Positions 1 through 8,829 of a stretch of 33,361 nt of DNA are shown piece after piece. Origin of the DNA: Saprospiraceae bacterium (GTDB taxonomy: Bacteria > Bacteroidota > Bacteroidia > Chitinophagales > Saprospiraceae); the NCBI GenBank assembly GCA_022841745.1, contig JALHQW010000077.1, forward strand, positions 1-33,361. Reading direction: 5' to 3'. A program made the position numbers and the translations under genes. Under the pieces are notes generated by a model. That model ran no database searches, had not been told where the DNA came from, and worked only from the letters and a program-made list of their open reading frames with translations. Each line of letters begins with the position of its first letter. The stretch's first letter is position 1.

Positions 1-908
1 CACATTTCGATGCAGCCGACGACGTTGGCCTGGTTGGTGATGTTGAGCTTGCCCGATTCCACGATGAGCGATGCGTCCTTCCCTAGCAGGATTTTGGAGC
101 CGAGCGGGAAGTGGTAGTCCGGCACGTCCGAAATGAGCGTAGAGCCGTCCGTTATAAAGATTACCTGGCCAAAGTTCTGTGTAAGTGCAGGTATCAGCAT
201 ACCACCGCCCGGTGTGTTTGGGTCATTGTCGGTCGCTTCGATACTGATCCGCTTCACGCCGTCTATTATATGCCCGGCGGCCCTTGGGAAAATATTGTCA
301 CAATTGACAACGACAGGAGGGCAACTGGGAGATGAGGGGGTGGTGACCGTGAAAATCCCATCTATCCGGTTCTGGGAGCCGTTTGCGGGGAAATTTGGGT
401 CAACCCTGAAAGTAAGGTATAGTATCCTCATGTCCTCAAAAGGCTGAAGGGTCACCGTGGTTGTCCAAGTCCCGCCAGCAAATGTGAAGCCACCTACGTT
501 TTCAAGCAAGTTGGCAGGACTCAGGAAAGGGCCTAACGGTACGGAAGCCTCGGTAAGCGTTATTGTCACGGGCACTGCAGGCTCGAACGGGTTGGACAGG
601 ATGATTTTGTACCCAATGGCCGAACAGCCTACAATCGGTGTTCCCGGCACATTGCCGTCCACGACGAAGCTGAATGCGTCTTCCACAATATCTTCGGGGC
701 AAATGCCCTGAGAGAATGCATTGTTTATTGTTGTTGTGGATACCAATGCAATCAATATTAAATTGAGGAAATCATTGCTAAAGATGGTTGGTATTTTTTC
801 TAAAAGCTTTTCATGATAAAAAGCGTTTTGGGCACATGCCCGGGATTTGGTGCTTAGCCAAAAATTGGCATAATCCCACCATTTTTTCACCCTATTGAAA
901 CAGTACAT
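1..908 (-). CDS. Secreted protein, N-terminal part (3' end outside window)
   Basis: An open frame without stops runs from an ATG at 908 (minus strand) to the window edge, about 302 codons. Residues around 50-70 form a hydrophobic segment (LILIALVSTTTINNAFSQG) that looks like a signal peptide ending in A-F-S-Q, preceded by an unusually long, mildly basic N-terminal stretch; a GTG at 890 is an alternative start. The mature part is rich in Gly, Pro, Thr, Val and beta-strand-like stretches (PFEPAVPVTITLTEASVPLG, then KILLGKDASLIVESGKLNIT), as in large extracellular adhesin or type IX cargo proteins of Bacteroidota. I recognise no enzymatic motif. The function is unknown; the C-terminal half, which would carry a sorting domain, is not visible. 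Confidence 0.7.
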   Translation of the reverse strand, partial: MYCFNRVKKWWDYANFWLSTKSRACAQNAFYHEKLLEKIPTIFSNDFLNLILIALVSTTTINNAFSQGICPEDIVEDAFSFVVDGNVPGTPIVGCSAIGYKIILSNPFEPAVPVTITLTEASVPLGPFLSPANLLENVGGFTFAGGTWTTTVTLQPFEDMRILYLTFRVDPNFPANGSQNRIDGIFTVTTPSSPSCPPVVVNCDNIFPRAAGHIIDGVKRISIEATDNDPNTPGGGMLIPALTQNFGQVIFITDGSTLISDVPDYHFPLGSKILLGKDASLIVESGKLNITNQANVVGCIEM

Positions 909-1369
909 GCCAGCCCCGGCGAGCCAGGGCAAGGGATGCACCTTCAAAAAAAAGGTGAAAACCGGACTAAAATTAGCCATTTTTTGGCAAAGCCACCACC
1001 TCCCCAAGCAGGTGCAAGTAGTGAGGCCGCCATGCAAGCCCCCTGCCGATTGGTGCAACGACCAATGAGCCAAGGTTCGCCGAAGTGCGGCTTGAGAAAT
1101 TTGGTGAGTCTTGCCTAAATGTACAGGTCGGAAAGGAATTGGGTTTTCCGAGTAAGCAGTGTCTTCTTGGCGCTTTTGTGCTGCCCCAGTTGGCAGGTAG
1201 TCGTTTTCAGGTTTACATCTGATAATATAGGTATGTATCCATTGGTACGGGGGCGGCCTGTGCACCGGTCGCCAGTATTGGTGTTATTTCATACAGGATG
1301 TACAGCATTGGAAGCTGTTTTAGTGTTTCGTTGAGCCTTGAATGCAAATCTAAATAAACCGACCAAAAA
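909..1369. other. Intergenic stretch, no gene recognised
   Basis: This 460-base gap separates two divergent genes. Short open frames exist but none has Bacteroidota-like composition, a signal peptide or a recognisable motif. It contains small hairpins: CACCTT/AAGGTG at 939-957, in the 5' leader of the minus-strand gene, and ATTGGT/ACCAAT near 1053-1070. I see no tRNA or other RNA fold. Confidence 0.5.
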
Positions 1370-1399
1370 TTGCCACCGATAAATTATCGGTTAAATTTG
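1370..1399 (+). promoter_or_regulatory. Bacteroidota-type promoter of the XRE gene
   Basis: TTG at 1370-1372 and TAAATTTG at 1392-1399 are separated by exactly 19 bp, matching the known Bacteroidota sigma factor consensus (TTG, N19, TAnnTTTG). The expected transcription start is near 1406, giving a leader of about 25 nt before the ATG at 1430. This also argues against using the in-frame TTG at 1370 as a start codon. Confidence 0.75.
1376..1390. promoter_or_regulatory. Palindromic operator inside the XRE promoter
   Basis: CCGATAA-A-TTATCGG is a perfect palindrome with 7-bp arms and a 1-bp centre. It lies in the spacer between the -33 TTG and the -7 element, where a bound dimer would block the sigma factor. 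Negative autoregulation by the XRE protein encoded just downstream is the simplest inference. Confidence 0.6.
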
Positions 1400-1429
1400 C
1401 CCTTGAAAATCATTAAAAATTCAAAAAAA

Positions 1430-1852
1430 ATGAGCAAGGAACTGGGTTTCAAGATTAGGCGGATGCGGGAAATCATGGGTGTGAAGCAGGAAGTTGTTGC
1501 GGACGGCCTCGGCATCAAGCAAAGCACCTATAGCGATATTGAGGCAGGCAAGATTGAATTGAAGGCTTCGGACGAAAGGTTCAAGAAATTGGCCGAACTG
1601 ATTGGCACAACAACGGAAACGATAGAAGCTTATGAAGAAGGGGCTACTGTAATTATTGTCAACCACAATGGAGGAGTCGGAACGGCAGCATATAATAACC
1701 AATTCACCATACAAATGATAGACGATTGGCAAAAACTAGGTGATTTGATTGCAATGCCTTTCAAGGAGCAGATAACGCTCCTTAAAGAACAGGTGGCTGA
1801 GCTAAAAGCAGAAAGGGATTTTTTACGCAACTTGGTGGAGAAGGGAAAATAA
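1430..1852 (+). CDS. XRE-family helix-turn-helix regulator with C-terminal coiled coil
   Basis: A 140-residue protein. Residues 1-60 form a Cro/C1-type HTH (LGFKIRRMREIMGVKQEVVA, then IKQSTYSDIEAGKIELK), a sequence-specific DNA-binding fold. The last 40 residues are charged and heptad-like (KEQITLLKEQVAELKAERDF), a probable dimerising coiled coil. I chose the ATG at 1430 because the upstream TTG is the promoter -33 element. The palindrome in the promoter suggests it represses itself. queG follows after a 36-nt gap on the same strand and may be cotranscribed, though nothing else ties the regulator to queuosine. No sensor domain is visible. Confidence is high for the family, low for targets. 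Confidence 0.85.
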   Translation: MSKELGFKIRRMREIMGVKQEVVADGLGIKQSTYSDIEAGKIELKASDERFKKLAELIGTTTETIEAYEEGATVIIVNHNGGVGTAAYNNQFTIQMIDDWQKLGDLIAMPFKEQITLLKEQVAELKAERDFLRNLVEKGK

Positions 1853-1888
1853 ATCACCTTCGCCCCTTCACCGTCAACCGTCCAACGT

Positions 1889-2833
1889 TTGCCATCCAAC
1901 AATAAAAATACCGACCTCATCCGCACCGAAGCCCTCCGCCTCGGTTTCGACTTCATCGGCTTCGCCAAAGCGCAGGCCCTAGACGAGGAGGCTCGTCGCT
2001 TGGAGCAATGGCTGAACCTCGGCCACCACGGGAAGATGGGTTATATGGCCAACCACTTCGAGCTGCGCACCGACCCTACCAAGCTGGTGCCAGGGGCAAA
2101 AACGGTTATCGTGCTCATGCACAATTATGCGCCAAAGGAAACCCAGCAAGACCCCGCAGCGCCCAAGCTCGCCCGCTACGCCTACGGCGAGGACTACCAC
2201 CATGTTTTAAAAGGAAAACTGAAAGACTTGCTGCGTTTCATCCATGAGAACATTGGCGAGGTGGACGGTCGCTGCTTCGTGGACTCGGCCCCGGTCATGG
2301 AGCGGGAATGGGCCAAGCGCAGCGGCCTCGGCTGGGCTGGGAAGAACACGCTCCTCATTCGCCCTGGCGCAGGCTCCTATTTTTTCCTGGCGGAACTGAT
2401 TCTCGACCTCGAACTTTCCTATGATGCCGCCCCCGTCAAAGACCACTGCGGCACTTGCCGCCGCTGCATCGAAGCTTGCCCGACGGAGGCCATCTCGCCA
2501 CAGGGCTACCTGCTGGATGCGTCAAAGTGCATCAGCTACCTGACCATCGAGTTGCGGGAGGAAATACCCACGGAGTTTAAAGGAAAAATGGAAAACTGGG
2601 CCTTTGGCTGCGACATCTGTCAGGAGGTTTGCCCCTGGAACCGCTTTGCGAAGCAGCATGACGAACCTGCGTTCGCCCCACATTCCGACCTGCTGGGCAT
2701 GGGTGAACGGGAATGGCATGAAATGACGGAAGAGGTATTTGCGAAGCTGTTCAGAAAATCGGCGGTGAAGCGGGCGAAGTTCGAAGGCCTGAAGCGGAAC
2801 CTTGCTGCATTGTCGGATGGCCTTTCCCGCTAA
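1889..2833 (+). CDS. queG: Epoxyqueuosine reductase QueG
   Basis: QueG reduces epoxyqueuosine to queuosine in tRNA, the last step of the pathway, using cobalamin and two [4Fe-4S] clusters in the cytoplasm. The 314-residue protein has the short form of the family (no HEAT-repeat tail). Visible signatures are DSAPVMEREWAKRSGLGWAG followed by KNTLLI in the middle (cobalamin/active-site region), the ferredoxin motif CGTCRRCIEACP at about 187-197, and the second cluster motif CDICQEVCPWN at about 240-248. No ATG or GTG precedes the conserved N-terminal region (LIRTEALRLGFDFIGFAKA), so TTG at 1889 is the best start. Assignment is near certain; only the start is open. Confidence 0.95.
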   Translation: MPSNNKNTDLIRTEALRLGFDFIGFAKAQALDEEARRLEQWLNLGHHGKMGYMANHFELRTDPTKLVPGAKTVIVLMHNYAPKETQQDPAAPKLARYAYGEDYHHVLKGKLKDLLRFIHENIGEVDGRCFVDSAPVMEREWAKRSGLGWAGKNTLLIRPGAGSYFFLAELILDLELSYDAAPVKDHCGTCRRCIEACPTEAISPQGYLLDASKCISYLTIELREEIPTEFKGKMENWAFGCDICQEVCPWNRFAKQHDEPAFAPHSDLLGMGEREWHEMTEEVFAKLFRKSAVKRAKFEGLKRNLAALSDGLSR

Positions 2834-2917
2834 AACCCGAAACTTTGTCTTTCCCTATTTATCCCGTATGAAAGGGAACCTTACTCGAATTGCCTTTTAA
2901 AAATGAAGCCTAACCTT

Positions 2918-3373
2918 TCAACTCCAGGCCTGCGGCTTAAGGTTCGTGATTCCCCAAAAATTGTGGATGGACTCAATGGCCCTTTCAAGTTCGTTGAGGT
3001 TCAAGGGTTTGTTCACATACGCATTGGCTCCCATTTGGTAGCAGCGTTCCACGTCCTTGGAATTGTTAGAGGAACTGAAGACGATAACAACGAGGTTCTT
3101 TAAGGCTTCATTTTTTGAAAGGAACTCTAATACCTCGTAACCATTCACCCGTGGCATGTTCAGGTCGAGCAGCACGTAGGAGATTTCTGAAACGTCGTCA
3201 TTGTCCACAAAAGCGATAAAATCCTCACCATTTTCAAAATGGACAATTTCACAATCAATGGATTGGTCTTGGTAAATGATTCGGGTAAGGTCGGCTTCTG
3301 CTTTGTTATCCTCTACAATTATGACCTTTTTGCTTGCTTTACTTACTTGAAACGAATTTGTCTGATTGCTCAT
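2918..3373 (-). CDS. Stand-alone response-regulator receiver protein
   Basis: A single CheY-like REC domain of 151 residues with no output domain. The acidic pair is in VIIVEDNKAEADL, the phosphoacceptor Asp in VLLDLNMPRVNGYEVL, the switch Ser/Thr position in VVIVFSSSNNSKD and the conserved Lys in YVNKPLNLNELE. The first 15 residues are a short polar extension. Such proteins relay phosphate in two-component systems, often with hybrid histidine kinases. No kinase gene is adjacent, so the partner is unknown. It converges on queG and diverges from the esterase lipoprotein gene. Confidence 0.9.
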   Translation of the reverse strand: MSNQTNSFQVSKASKKVIIVEDNKAEADLTRIIYQDQSIDCEIVHFENGEDFIAFVDNDDVSEISYVLLDLNMPRVNGYEVLEFLSKNEALKNLVVIVFSSSNNSKDVERCYQMGANAYVNKPLNLNELERAIESIHNFWGITNLKPQAWS

Positions 3374-3579
3374 TGATCTTGTTAATAAAGGGGAGCAAAG
3401 AAACTCAAAAATTAGTTTGTTGGTGCAGTATTCCGTTGTGGTTTTGACTTTATTTCCCTCAATTTGTCACAGTGGTTGGCAACTTTTGTCGCAACTTCGC
3501 ATTTAGGTAAATTGTTAGGGTTCCACAACAACCCAATTTAATTTTTGAATTTGGCATTCAAAATCACAATCAACGTAAC

Positions 3580-4269
3580 ATGATTTTCCGCACAAGCCTT
3601 TTTATTACTTTATGTTTCATGGTTTTTTCATGCTCCGAAGCTGAAAAAAAATCGGCAACCCTTGAAAACAAGGAAGCAACAGCTGCCGAAGCCCAGGCCC
3701 CTTCCTCAAAGAAAAACATCATTTTCTTTGGGAACAGCCTGACAGCAGGCTATGGCCTCAACGATGTGAGCACAGGCTACGTAGCCCTCATCCAGCAGCG
3801 CCTCGACTCCTTGGGCCTGGCCTACAACGCCGTCAACGCTGGCCTAAGTGGCGAGACCTCGGCTGGTGGCAATGAGCGGGTAGATTGGGTGCTCAAGCAG
3901 CCCGTTGACATCTTCGTGCTGGAACTGGGCGGCAACGACGCCCTCCGAGGCATACAAACCCAAGAGACCATCAAAAACCTCGGCTCCATCCTCCAAAAAG
4001 TGAAGGCAAAATACCCCAACGCCAAGCTCGTACTGGCTGGCATGGAAGCCCCACCGAACATGGGCCAAGCCTACACTTCCGCCTTCCGGGCGATGTATCC
4101 AAAGCTGGCAAAGGAGCATGGAGCCACATTAATACCTTTCTTGCTTGATAAAGTAGGTGGGATTGCTGATTTGAACCAAGGCGACCGGATTCACCCCAAT
4201 GAGAAGGGGCAGGTCATTATGCGGGAGACGGTTTGGGAGGTGATAGCGCCGTTGGTGGTGAGGGGATGA
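3580..4269 (+). CDS. GDSL/SGNH-hydrolase lipoprotein, TesA-like arylesterase
   Basis: A 229-residue lipoprotein. The signal peptide ends in a lipobox (CFMVFSC, Cys18), followed by a polar linker to about residue 45. The SGNH blocks are all present: FFGNSLTAGYGL (block I with the nucleophile Ser), NAGLSGETSAGG (block II Gly), ELGGNDALRG (block III Asn) and DRIHPNEKG (block V Asp-His). This pattern is that of TesA-type lysophospholipase/arylesterases, here probably anchored to the cell envelope. The natural ester substrate cannot be read from the sequence. It converges with the type IX cargo gene across a hairpin at 4316-4350. Confidence 0.9.
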   Translation: MIFRTSLFITLCFMVFSCSEAEKKSATLENKEATAAEAQAPSSKKNIIFFGNSLTAGYGLNDVSTGYVALIQQRLDSLGLAYNAVNAGLSGETSAGGNERVDWVLKQPVDIFVLELGGNDALRGIQTQETIKNLGSILQKVKAKYPNAKLVLAGMEAPPNMGQAYTSAFRAMYPKLAKEHGATLIPFLLDKVGGIADLNQGDRIHPNEKGQVIMRETVWEVIAPLVVRG

Positions 4270-4315
4270 AAATGCCCTGCTCATTGAAACTTGGACCAGA
4301 TTTCATTTTTATTTA

Positions 4316-4350
4316 CAACGGGCAGCTTCCTTTACGAAAGCTACCCGTTG
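4316..4350. terminator. Bidirectional terminator-like hairpin
   Basis: Arms CAACGGGCAGCTT (4316-4328) and AAGCTACCCGTTG (4338-4350) pair at 12 of 13 positions around a 9-nt loop, between the stops of two convergent genes. The one mismatch is a G-U wobble when read from the minus strand, so the minus-strand gene may be the main user. The flanking U-rich tracts are imperfect. Confidence 0.65.
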
Positions 4351-4366
4351 TTAGCTGGTCTTTTGG

Positions 4367-5515
4367 TTATCCTTTTACTAACCTTAAGGCAGGGATTTCT
4401 AAACCTTCACACTGAACCAAATAAGTGCCTGGTGGCAAGTTCGATATATCCTGAGCAAATGAGTTTTGACCCACAACCAAAGCAATTTCTTCTTTTCTTA
4501 AAAGCATTCCATCCAGTGAAAGAATGCAAAGATGAGCTACACTTTCTTTGGGCGATTCTATTTGGACTCTGAATAGTCCTCCTGTAGGATTGGGGTAAAT
4601 ATTGATAGATGCAACAGCGGTTGGTAACATCTCTGCAATGTTTTGTTCATTGTTCAGATAGTTTTCACAGTTGTCGTCTGACGCAAAGGCAGTTGGTTTA
4701 GCTAGGGTGTACATGTCCGTTAGAGTGCTAAACCCTGTTCGTTGCACCCAATTTTCCGTGGAATTGCGAGTAATTGCGCCAGTAGTGACCTTAGACCAAG
4801 ATGTGCCATTGTTCGTGCTACGCCAAATTTCCAACGTACTCTCCGCAGCCCCATTCAATTCAGCATCGAAATAGAACAGCCGAAGCGTTGCATTCAAATT
4901 ACTATTGTTGGTTGGTGCGATTTTGTAGAATCGGTTTATGCTGGTAATTCCAGCCGAAACCGTCTGGCTTTTATGCCCTCTATCAATCTTGGTACTGCCG
5001 AGGTTGGCAGTTGTCGTAATCTGGGCACCAATGTTTGCAACGTTTAAGCTACTGGGTGCATTCAAGCTACGGGTATGCGTAACCGTGCCAGTGGAGGTGG
5101 TAATTAGCCGAGAGTTTTGGTTCTCACCAGATAGTGTAGGACTCGTCCCGGTCAATGTTGCTATTTGACTGCCAAGGTCTAGGTTCTTACCACTTAACTT
5201 TAGCTCGCTGCTAACATTTATACCCTTCAATAACTGTACATCATTGGTAGTTTTGGCGATTTCCAATTTAAAAAAGGAACTAGTCGAACTGCCAGTGATG
5301 GAAGTGTTTGCAGCAGTAGCGGTTCCTGTCATTTTTATGGTACTACTTGCTGCTGTGAAAGTGCCGGAATTGCTGAACTTGCCATTGTCAACCACAATAA
5401 CGGGAGTACCGGAGCAAACCACGCTTGCACCGCTGTTGATAAACAAGCCACCTTGTCCGAAGCAGGCGTTTAGCGCCGGAAAAATCAAAACAAGCATCAA
5501 ATATTTGGATTTCAT
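4367..5515 (-). CDS. Secreted protein with type IX secretion C-terminal sorting domain
   Basis: A 382-residue exported protein. Residues 1-20 are a signal peptide (MKSKYLMLVLIFPALNACFG). Residues 22-280 are low-complexity, rich in Ser, Thr, Asn and Gly, with repeated beta-strand-like segments (FSNSGTFTAASSTIKMTGTA), resembling surface beta-helix or adhesin repeats. The last 75 residues are a type A sorting domain: INIYPNPTGGLFRVQIE, then GTYLVQCEGLEIPALRLVKG at the very end. The type IX machinery removes this domain and exposes or releases the protein. No catalytic motif is visible, so the function is probably structural or adhesive. Confidence 0.85.
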   Translation of the reverse strand: MKSKYLMLVLIFPALNACFGQGGLFINSGASVVCSGTPVIVVDNGKFSNSGTFTAASSTIKMTGTATAANTSITGSSTSSFFKLEIAKTTNDVQLLKGINVSSELKLSGKNLDLGSQIATLTGTSPTLSGENQNSRLITTSTGTVTHTRSLNAPSSLNVANIGAQITTTANLGSTKIDRGHKSQTVSAGITSINRFYKIAPTNNSNLNATLRLFYFDAELNGAAESTLEIWRSTNNGTSWSKVTTGAITRNSTENWVQRTGFSTLTDMYTLAKPTAFASDDNCENYLNNEQNIAEMLPTAVASINIYPNPTGGLFRVQIESPKESVAHLCILSLDGMLLRKEEIALVVGQNSFAQDISNLPPGTYLVQCEGLEIPALRLVKG

Positions 5516-5600
5516 CTTTTCATTTTTTAAATGATGTTAAATTTCTTAAGTCATCCCTTTCTGAAAAAGCAATCGACAAGTTATCCTTTGCTTGACCAAT

Positions 5601-5617
5601 CTCTTTTGTCAAAAGAG
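5601..5617. repeat. Perfect 8+1+8 palindrome in intergenic gap
   Basis: CTCTTTTG-T-CAAAAGAG lies between the start of the type IX cargo gene (5515, minus) and the stop of the collagen-like gene (5742, minus). It could be an operator for the former or a weak terminator for the latter. The rest of the 5516-5741 gap shows no gene I recognise. Confidence 0.4.
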
Positions 5618-5741
5618 GTGCTATGAATACCTAGGCAGCTTGACTACCTTCCACATGAGGGCCAGGGCCAGCAAGTTCTGCGACAAGGAGAATACTGGCA
5701 GGTTTTAGTATTATGCATTTTAGAAGAATCAGCGTTCAGGC

Positions 5742-6983
5742 TTATTGGATTTTTTGAATCATGATTTGAGAATAAGTTTCAAAATCTTGTGCACCATTAT
5801 TAGGACTTGGAAGGGTAACATCAACTCCCAATGATCCGCCGCTCCCAAATACTTTAGTATAATGGTCTAATTTGTATAAGGTGTTAACTTCCGTAACATT
5901 TATCAACCCAGATACAAATGACCTTGTTACTACATTACCTGTCGTGGCTGAATACTCGTCTGTTCCGAATATCTCAATGTTGCCATTCCCTTTCCTAAGG
6001 CAGAGCCGGTGAGAGTCAACTCTATATGCAGGAGCAGAAGCCGTTACGAGATACATCCCTGTCTTGATAAATTTAATATTTCCATTATCCAGAACAACCG
6101 AATTATTTGGACTTGGTAAAACCACATCCGACAATAAACGTTTGGTCCACGCAATAACTGGAAGTGGCAGGTTTTGTGCATGAGGCTTTCTTTCCTCAAA
6201 AATAGCAATGTCAAATGTAGCGGCTGGGCCAGCTGGGCCTGTAGCGCCCGTTGCGCCCGTTGCGCCCGTTGCACCTGTGGCACCTATTGCGCCCGTTGCT
6301 CCTGTTGCACCCGTTGCTCCTGTTGCACCCGTTGCTCCTGTTGCACCCGGAAAACCTTGAGGTCCTGTCATACCAGTAGCTCCAGTAGCACCAACTAATC
6401 CTTGAGCCCCTGTTGCGCCCGTTGCTCCTGTTGCGCCTTGTTGACCAGTTGCTCCTGGAAAACCTTGAAGTCCTGTCATACCAGTAGCACCAGTAGCACC
6501 AGTAGCACCAGTAGCACCGGTAGCGCCAACTGGTCCTTGATCTCCGGTTGCTCCGGTTGCGCCTGTTGGTCCGGGAGGAAGTGAAACAGTGTTGCCACTT
6601 GAAATGGAGAGCTGATTACCCAAAATAGACAACTGCTGCAATTCATTGGTATTTGAAATATCATTAGCTACAATTTGGCCACTACTGTTGATAGTGATGC
6701 CTGAACCATTAGTTAATGATAAATTCGCCCAAGCGGTGCCTTTGCGATACCAGAATGAATTGGTTGTGGTATTGAATATCAACAACCCGGCAGTTGGACT
6801 GGCGATACTGTTCATTTGAGCAGTTGTCATTCGAGGGAAAAGTACGCCTTTAGTAGTAGATTTTACGTCCAACATAGCGCTGGCATTTGGAGTTGTGCCG
6901 TCTGTGTTGATTCCAACACTCTGGGCATTGGTAACGTTTGAAAACAATGCGATAAAACAAATGCAGAAAAAAAGATTTTTCAT
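5742..6983 (-). CDS. Secreted collagen-like protein with C1q/TNF-like C-terminal region
   Basis: A 413-residue exported protein in three parts. Residues 1-20 are a signal peptide. Residues 21-135 ([20 protein letters not shown]) resemble the N-terminal region common in Bacteroidota surface and tail-fibre-like proteins. Residues 138-249 are about 38 uninterrupted Gly-X-Y triplets, mostly G-A-T, with the recurring block GFPGATG; this should form a collagen-type triple helix. Residues 253-413 form a compact beta-rich domain resembling the trimerising heads of bacterial collagens such as BclA (family resemblance, inferred). No type IX sorting domain is present, so how it reaches or stays on the surface is unclear. 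Probable role: surface filament or matrix. Confidence 0.85.
   Translation of the reverse strand: MKNLFFCICFIALFSNVTNAQSVGINTDGTTPNASAMLDVKSTTKGVLFPRMTTAQMNSIASPTAGLLIFNTTTNSFWYRKGTAWANLSLTNGSGITINSSGQIVANDISNTNELQQLSILGNQLSISSGNTVSLPPGPTGATGATGDQGPVGATGATGATGATGATGMTGLQGFPGATGQQGATGATGATGAQGLVGATGATGMTGPQGFPGATGATGATGATGATGATGAIGATGATGATGATGATGPAGPAATFDIAIFEERKPHAQNLPLPVIAWTKRLLSDVVLPSPNNSVVLDNGNIKFIKTGMYLVTASAPAYRVDSHRLCLRKGNGNIEIFGTDEYSATTGNVVTRSFVSGLINVTEVNTLYKLDHYTKVFGSGGSLGVDVTLPSPNNGAQDFETYSQIMIQKIQ
6231..6572 (-). repeat. Collagen-like triplet repeat tract
   Basis: A 9-bp-periodic tract encoding Gly-X-Y triplets. It contains a longer internal duplication: two blocks of about 43 bp at roughly 6351-6393 and 6461-6503 are nearly identical (both encode GMTG-x-QGFPGATG preceded by GATGAT). 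Such tracts expand and contract by slippage, so length variation between strains is expected. Confidence 0.8.
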
Positions 6984-7359
6984 GATAAAATAATTGAAAG
7001 GTGAAGTTTTGGGTTACAAATGGCAATTAAATTTATTAGGTTTTAGCCTTTGTTTCCAAGTTTTAATATTATTTGACCTTTTGAAAATTCCTCATCTTTA
7101 TTACTGTTATAAACAAGGATGATTTCAATTGCCTGTTAACTAAAACTGAGCACAATGGTACTTCCCTTTCTTCGTGTAAATCCTCCCAAAATTCCCCATT
7201 TCTTAAAGAATCGAAAAATATTTTTTAATTTTATGATTTTGTAAATTATTGAATGCCAGATTTTTAACATCCAAAACTACTTGTTTTCTCTTCTGCTTTT
7301 TTCGAGCAAATTCAGATAACTTCAATGCGAAGAAAAAAAGTCCCCATCTTAGTGGACTT
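6984..7359. other. AT-rich divergent promoter region, no gene
   Basis: These 376 bases lie between two divergent genes. They are AT-rich with no credible coding frame; the in-frame TTG at 7249 of the plus-strand frame precedes a stretch with no homology-like features. On the minus strand, TAAATTTA at 7028-7035 with TTG at 7057-7059 (21-bp spacing) is a weak candidate promoter for the collagen-like gene. Confidence 0.4.
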
Positions 7360-8808
7360 ATGAAAATATTGACACTGCTAAGAACACTCAAGCCCACAGA
7401 ACACGATGAATTCCAACACTTTGTAAAATCCAATTTTTTTAAACTTGGCGAACGTTATGCTAAGTTTTTTAGGCTGCTTTGCAAGCAACATCCAACTTTC
7501 GATGCATCCAAAGCAGACCTAGAAGCCATTTACAAACAGAGTTTTGGAAAAGCGACCTTCAATGATTCGAAACTGTTCAACTTACTATCCGGCCTTAGCC
7601 GCCAAGTCGAAGATTTTCTGGTGGTAAAAATGTTGCTATCGGAGCAAGGAACTTCAGAAAAAGGACGGATTTGGAAAGAACTGCTCGTCAAAGCGCTCGG
7701 CAATCGAAACGCTGGTGCTTATTTTCTAGGAGAAGCCGAGCGACTGATTGAAGAGATCAACTCTCGCCCTGCGAAAGGATTGGAAGACTACCTTTCCTTG
7801 GAGCAGCTTCACCACCAGGTTTATTTCAACCCCGATACCCCCAAGCACAAATTGGACGTACCTAACCTGCAATTGTCGGTAGAGAACCTTGACCTATACT
7901 ATTGTATTGCGAAGCTCCGCAATGCGGCGGAAGAGATGGCGAGGGAACGGCTTTTCCAAGTCCGTTATGAACCGACGTTATTGGATGCGGCACTTGAACA
8001 TACCGCAGCACCCAAATTGCTGGATACCCACCCATTGGCAGCGCTATACAATCGGATGGTTCACCTTTACCTGCATGGTATTAATGAGCAGGATTTCAGG
8101 GCATTTATTTTGTTCTATATCGAGAAACTCCACTTACTGCCCACGAATGACCACCAATTGCTTTTGCATCACCTGCTTAATTATGGCATCCTGCTGCATG
8201 AACAGAATTGTGAGCTGCACGATGAAATGTTGGTGCTTTACAAAATAGCCATTGACGCCAATTTGCTGCTGGATGGCAACTGCATGACCAATACGACCTT
8301 TATCAATATTGTGTTGTTTGCGGCATTGTGCAAGGATTTTGATTGGGGCAGGGCATTCATGGACAAATTCTCTCCATACTTGGAAACAGGCAAGCACCAG
8401 CCTGCCATTGACCTTTCGGAGGCCAATTTATACTACTATCAGGGAATGTTGGATCAGGCACAATCCAGTCTGACCGCCGAAATCTATTATTTACCAGTTC
8501 TGGATGTCCTGGCAAGGGGATTGTTTCTCAAAATCATTTTCGACCGCTATGTGCAGGTAGGTAAGAACTATAAATTACTTGACGACCACCTCAATGCTTT
8601 TGAGCATTTTGTCAACAACAAGCAAATGAAAGCAAGGAAGAAAAACGCTCATCTCAACAGCATTCAGTTTGTAAGAAAAATGGTGGCTGTCAAGTTTGAA
8701 AAACTGGTGGTGCCAGAATTAGACAAAGAGAAACTCCGGTCAATGCTGGAGGGTTTACAGCCGATTGATTCAAGAAATTGGCTGTTTGAAAAAATTGAGA
8801 CCTTGTAA
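7360..8808 (+). CDS. Conserved Bacteroidota hypothetical protein
   Basis: A 482-residue protein from the ATG at 7360 (MKILTLLRTL). It is almost entirely alpha-helical in composition, without a signal peptide or membrane segment, so it is probably cytoplasmic. The N-terminal region (KPTEHDEFQHFVKSNFFKL, then FNDSKLFNLLSGLSRQVEDF) matches my memory of a large family of uncharacterised proteins of about 480-520 residues in Saprospiraceae and Chitinophagaceae. The helical repeats in the middle and C-terminus resemble TPR-like scaffolds. I cannot assign a function. It converges with ppk1 with only about 20 nt between stops. Confidence 0.8.
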   Translation: MKILTLLRTLKPTEHDEFQHFVKSNFFKLGERYAKFFRLLCKQHPTFDASKADLEAIYKQSFGKATFNDSKLFNLLSGLSRQVEDFLVVKMLLSEQGTSEKGRIWKELLVKALGNRNAGAYFLGEAERLIEEINSRPAKGLEDYLSLEQLHHQVYFNPDTPKHKLDVPNLQLSVENLDLYYCIAKLRNAAEEMARERLFQVRYEPTLLDAALEHTAAPKLLDTHPLAALYNRMVHLYLHGINEQDFRAFILFYIEKLHLLPTNDHQLLLHHLLNYGILLHEQNCELHDEMLVLYKIAIDANLLLDGNCMTNTTFINIVLFAALCKDFDWGRAFMDKFSPYLETGKHQPAIDLSEANLYYYQGMLDQAQSSLTAEIYYLPVLDVLARGLFLKIIFDRYVQVGKNYKLLDDHLNAFEHFVNNKQMKARKKNAHLNSIQFVRKMVAVKFEKLVVPELDKEKLRSMLEGLQPIDSRNWLFEKIETL

Positions 8809-8829
8809 AAAGCGAGGAGAAAGCATTAT

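Noticed and set aside
1119-1334. A 71-codon frame in the first intergenic gap
   Set aside because: No homology-like features, no promoter, poor composition.
3539-3550. Promoter box before the esterase lipoprotein gene
   Set aside because: TAATTTTTG has one base too many for TAnnTTTG and the TTG spacing is too long.
5618-5741. Possible transposase remnant in the gap before the collagen-like gene
   Set aside because: Short hydrophobic frames occur on both strands but none shows a transposase motif.
6231-6572. Regular repeats that could suggest a CRISPR array
   Set aside because: The period is 9 bp and encodes Gly-X-Y triplets in an open frame; there are no spacers.
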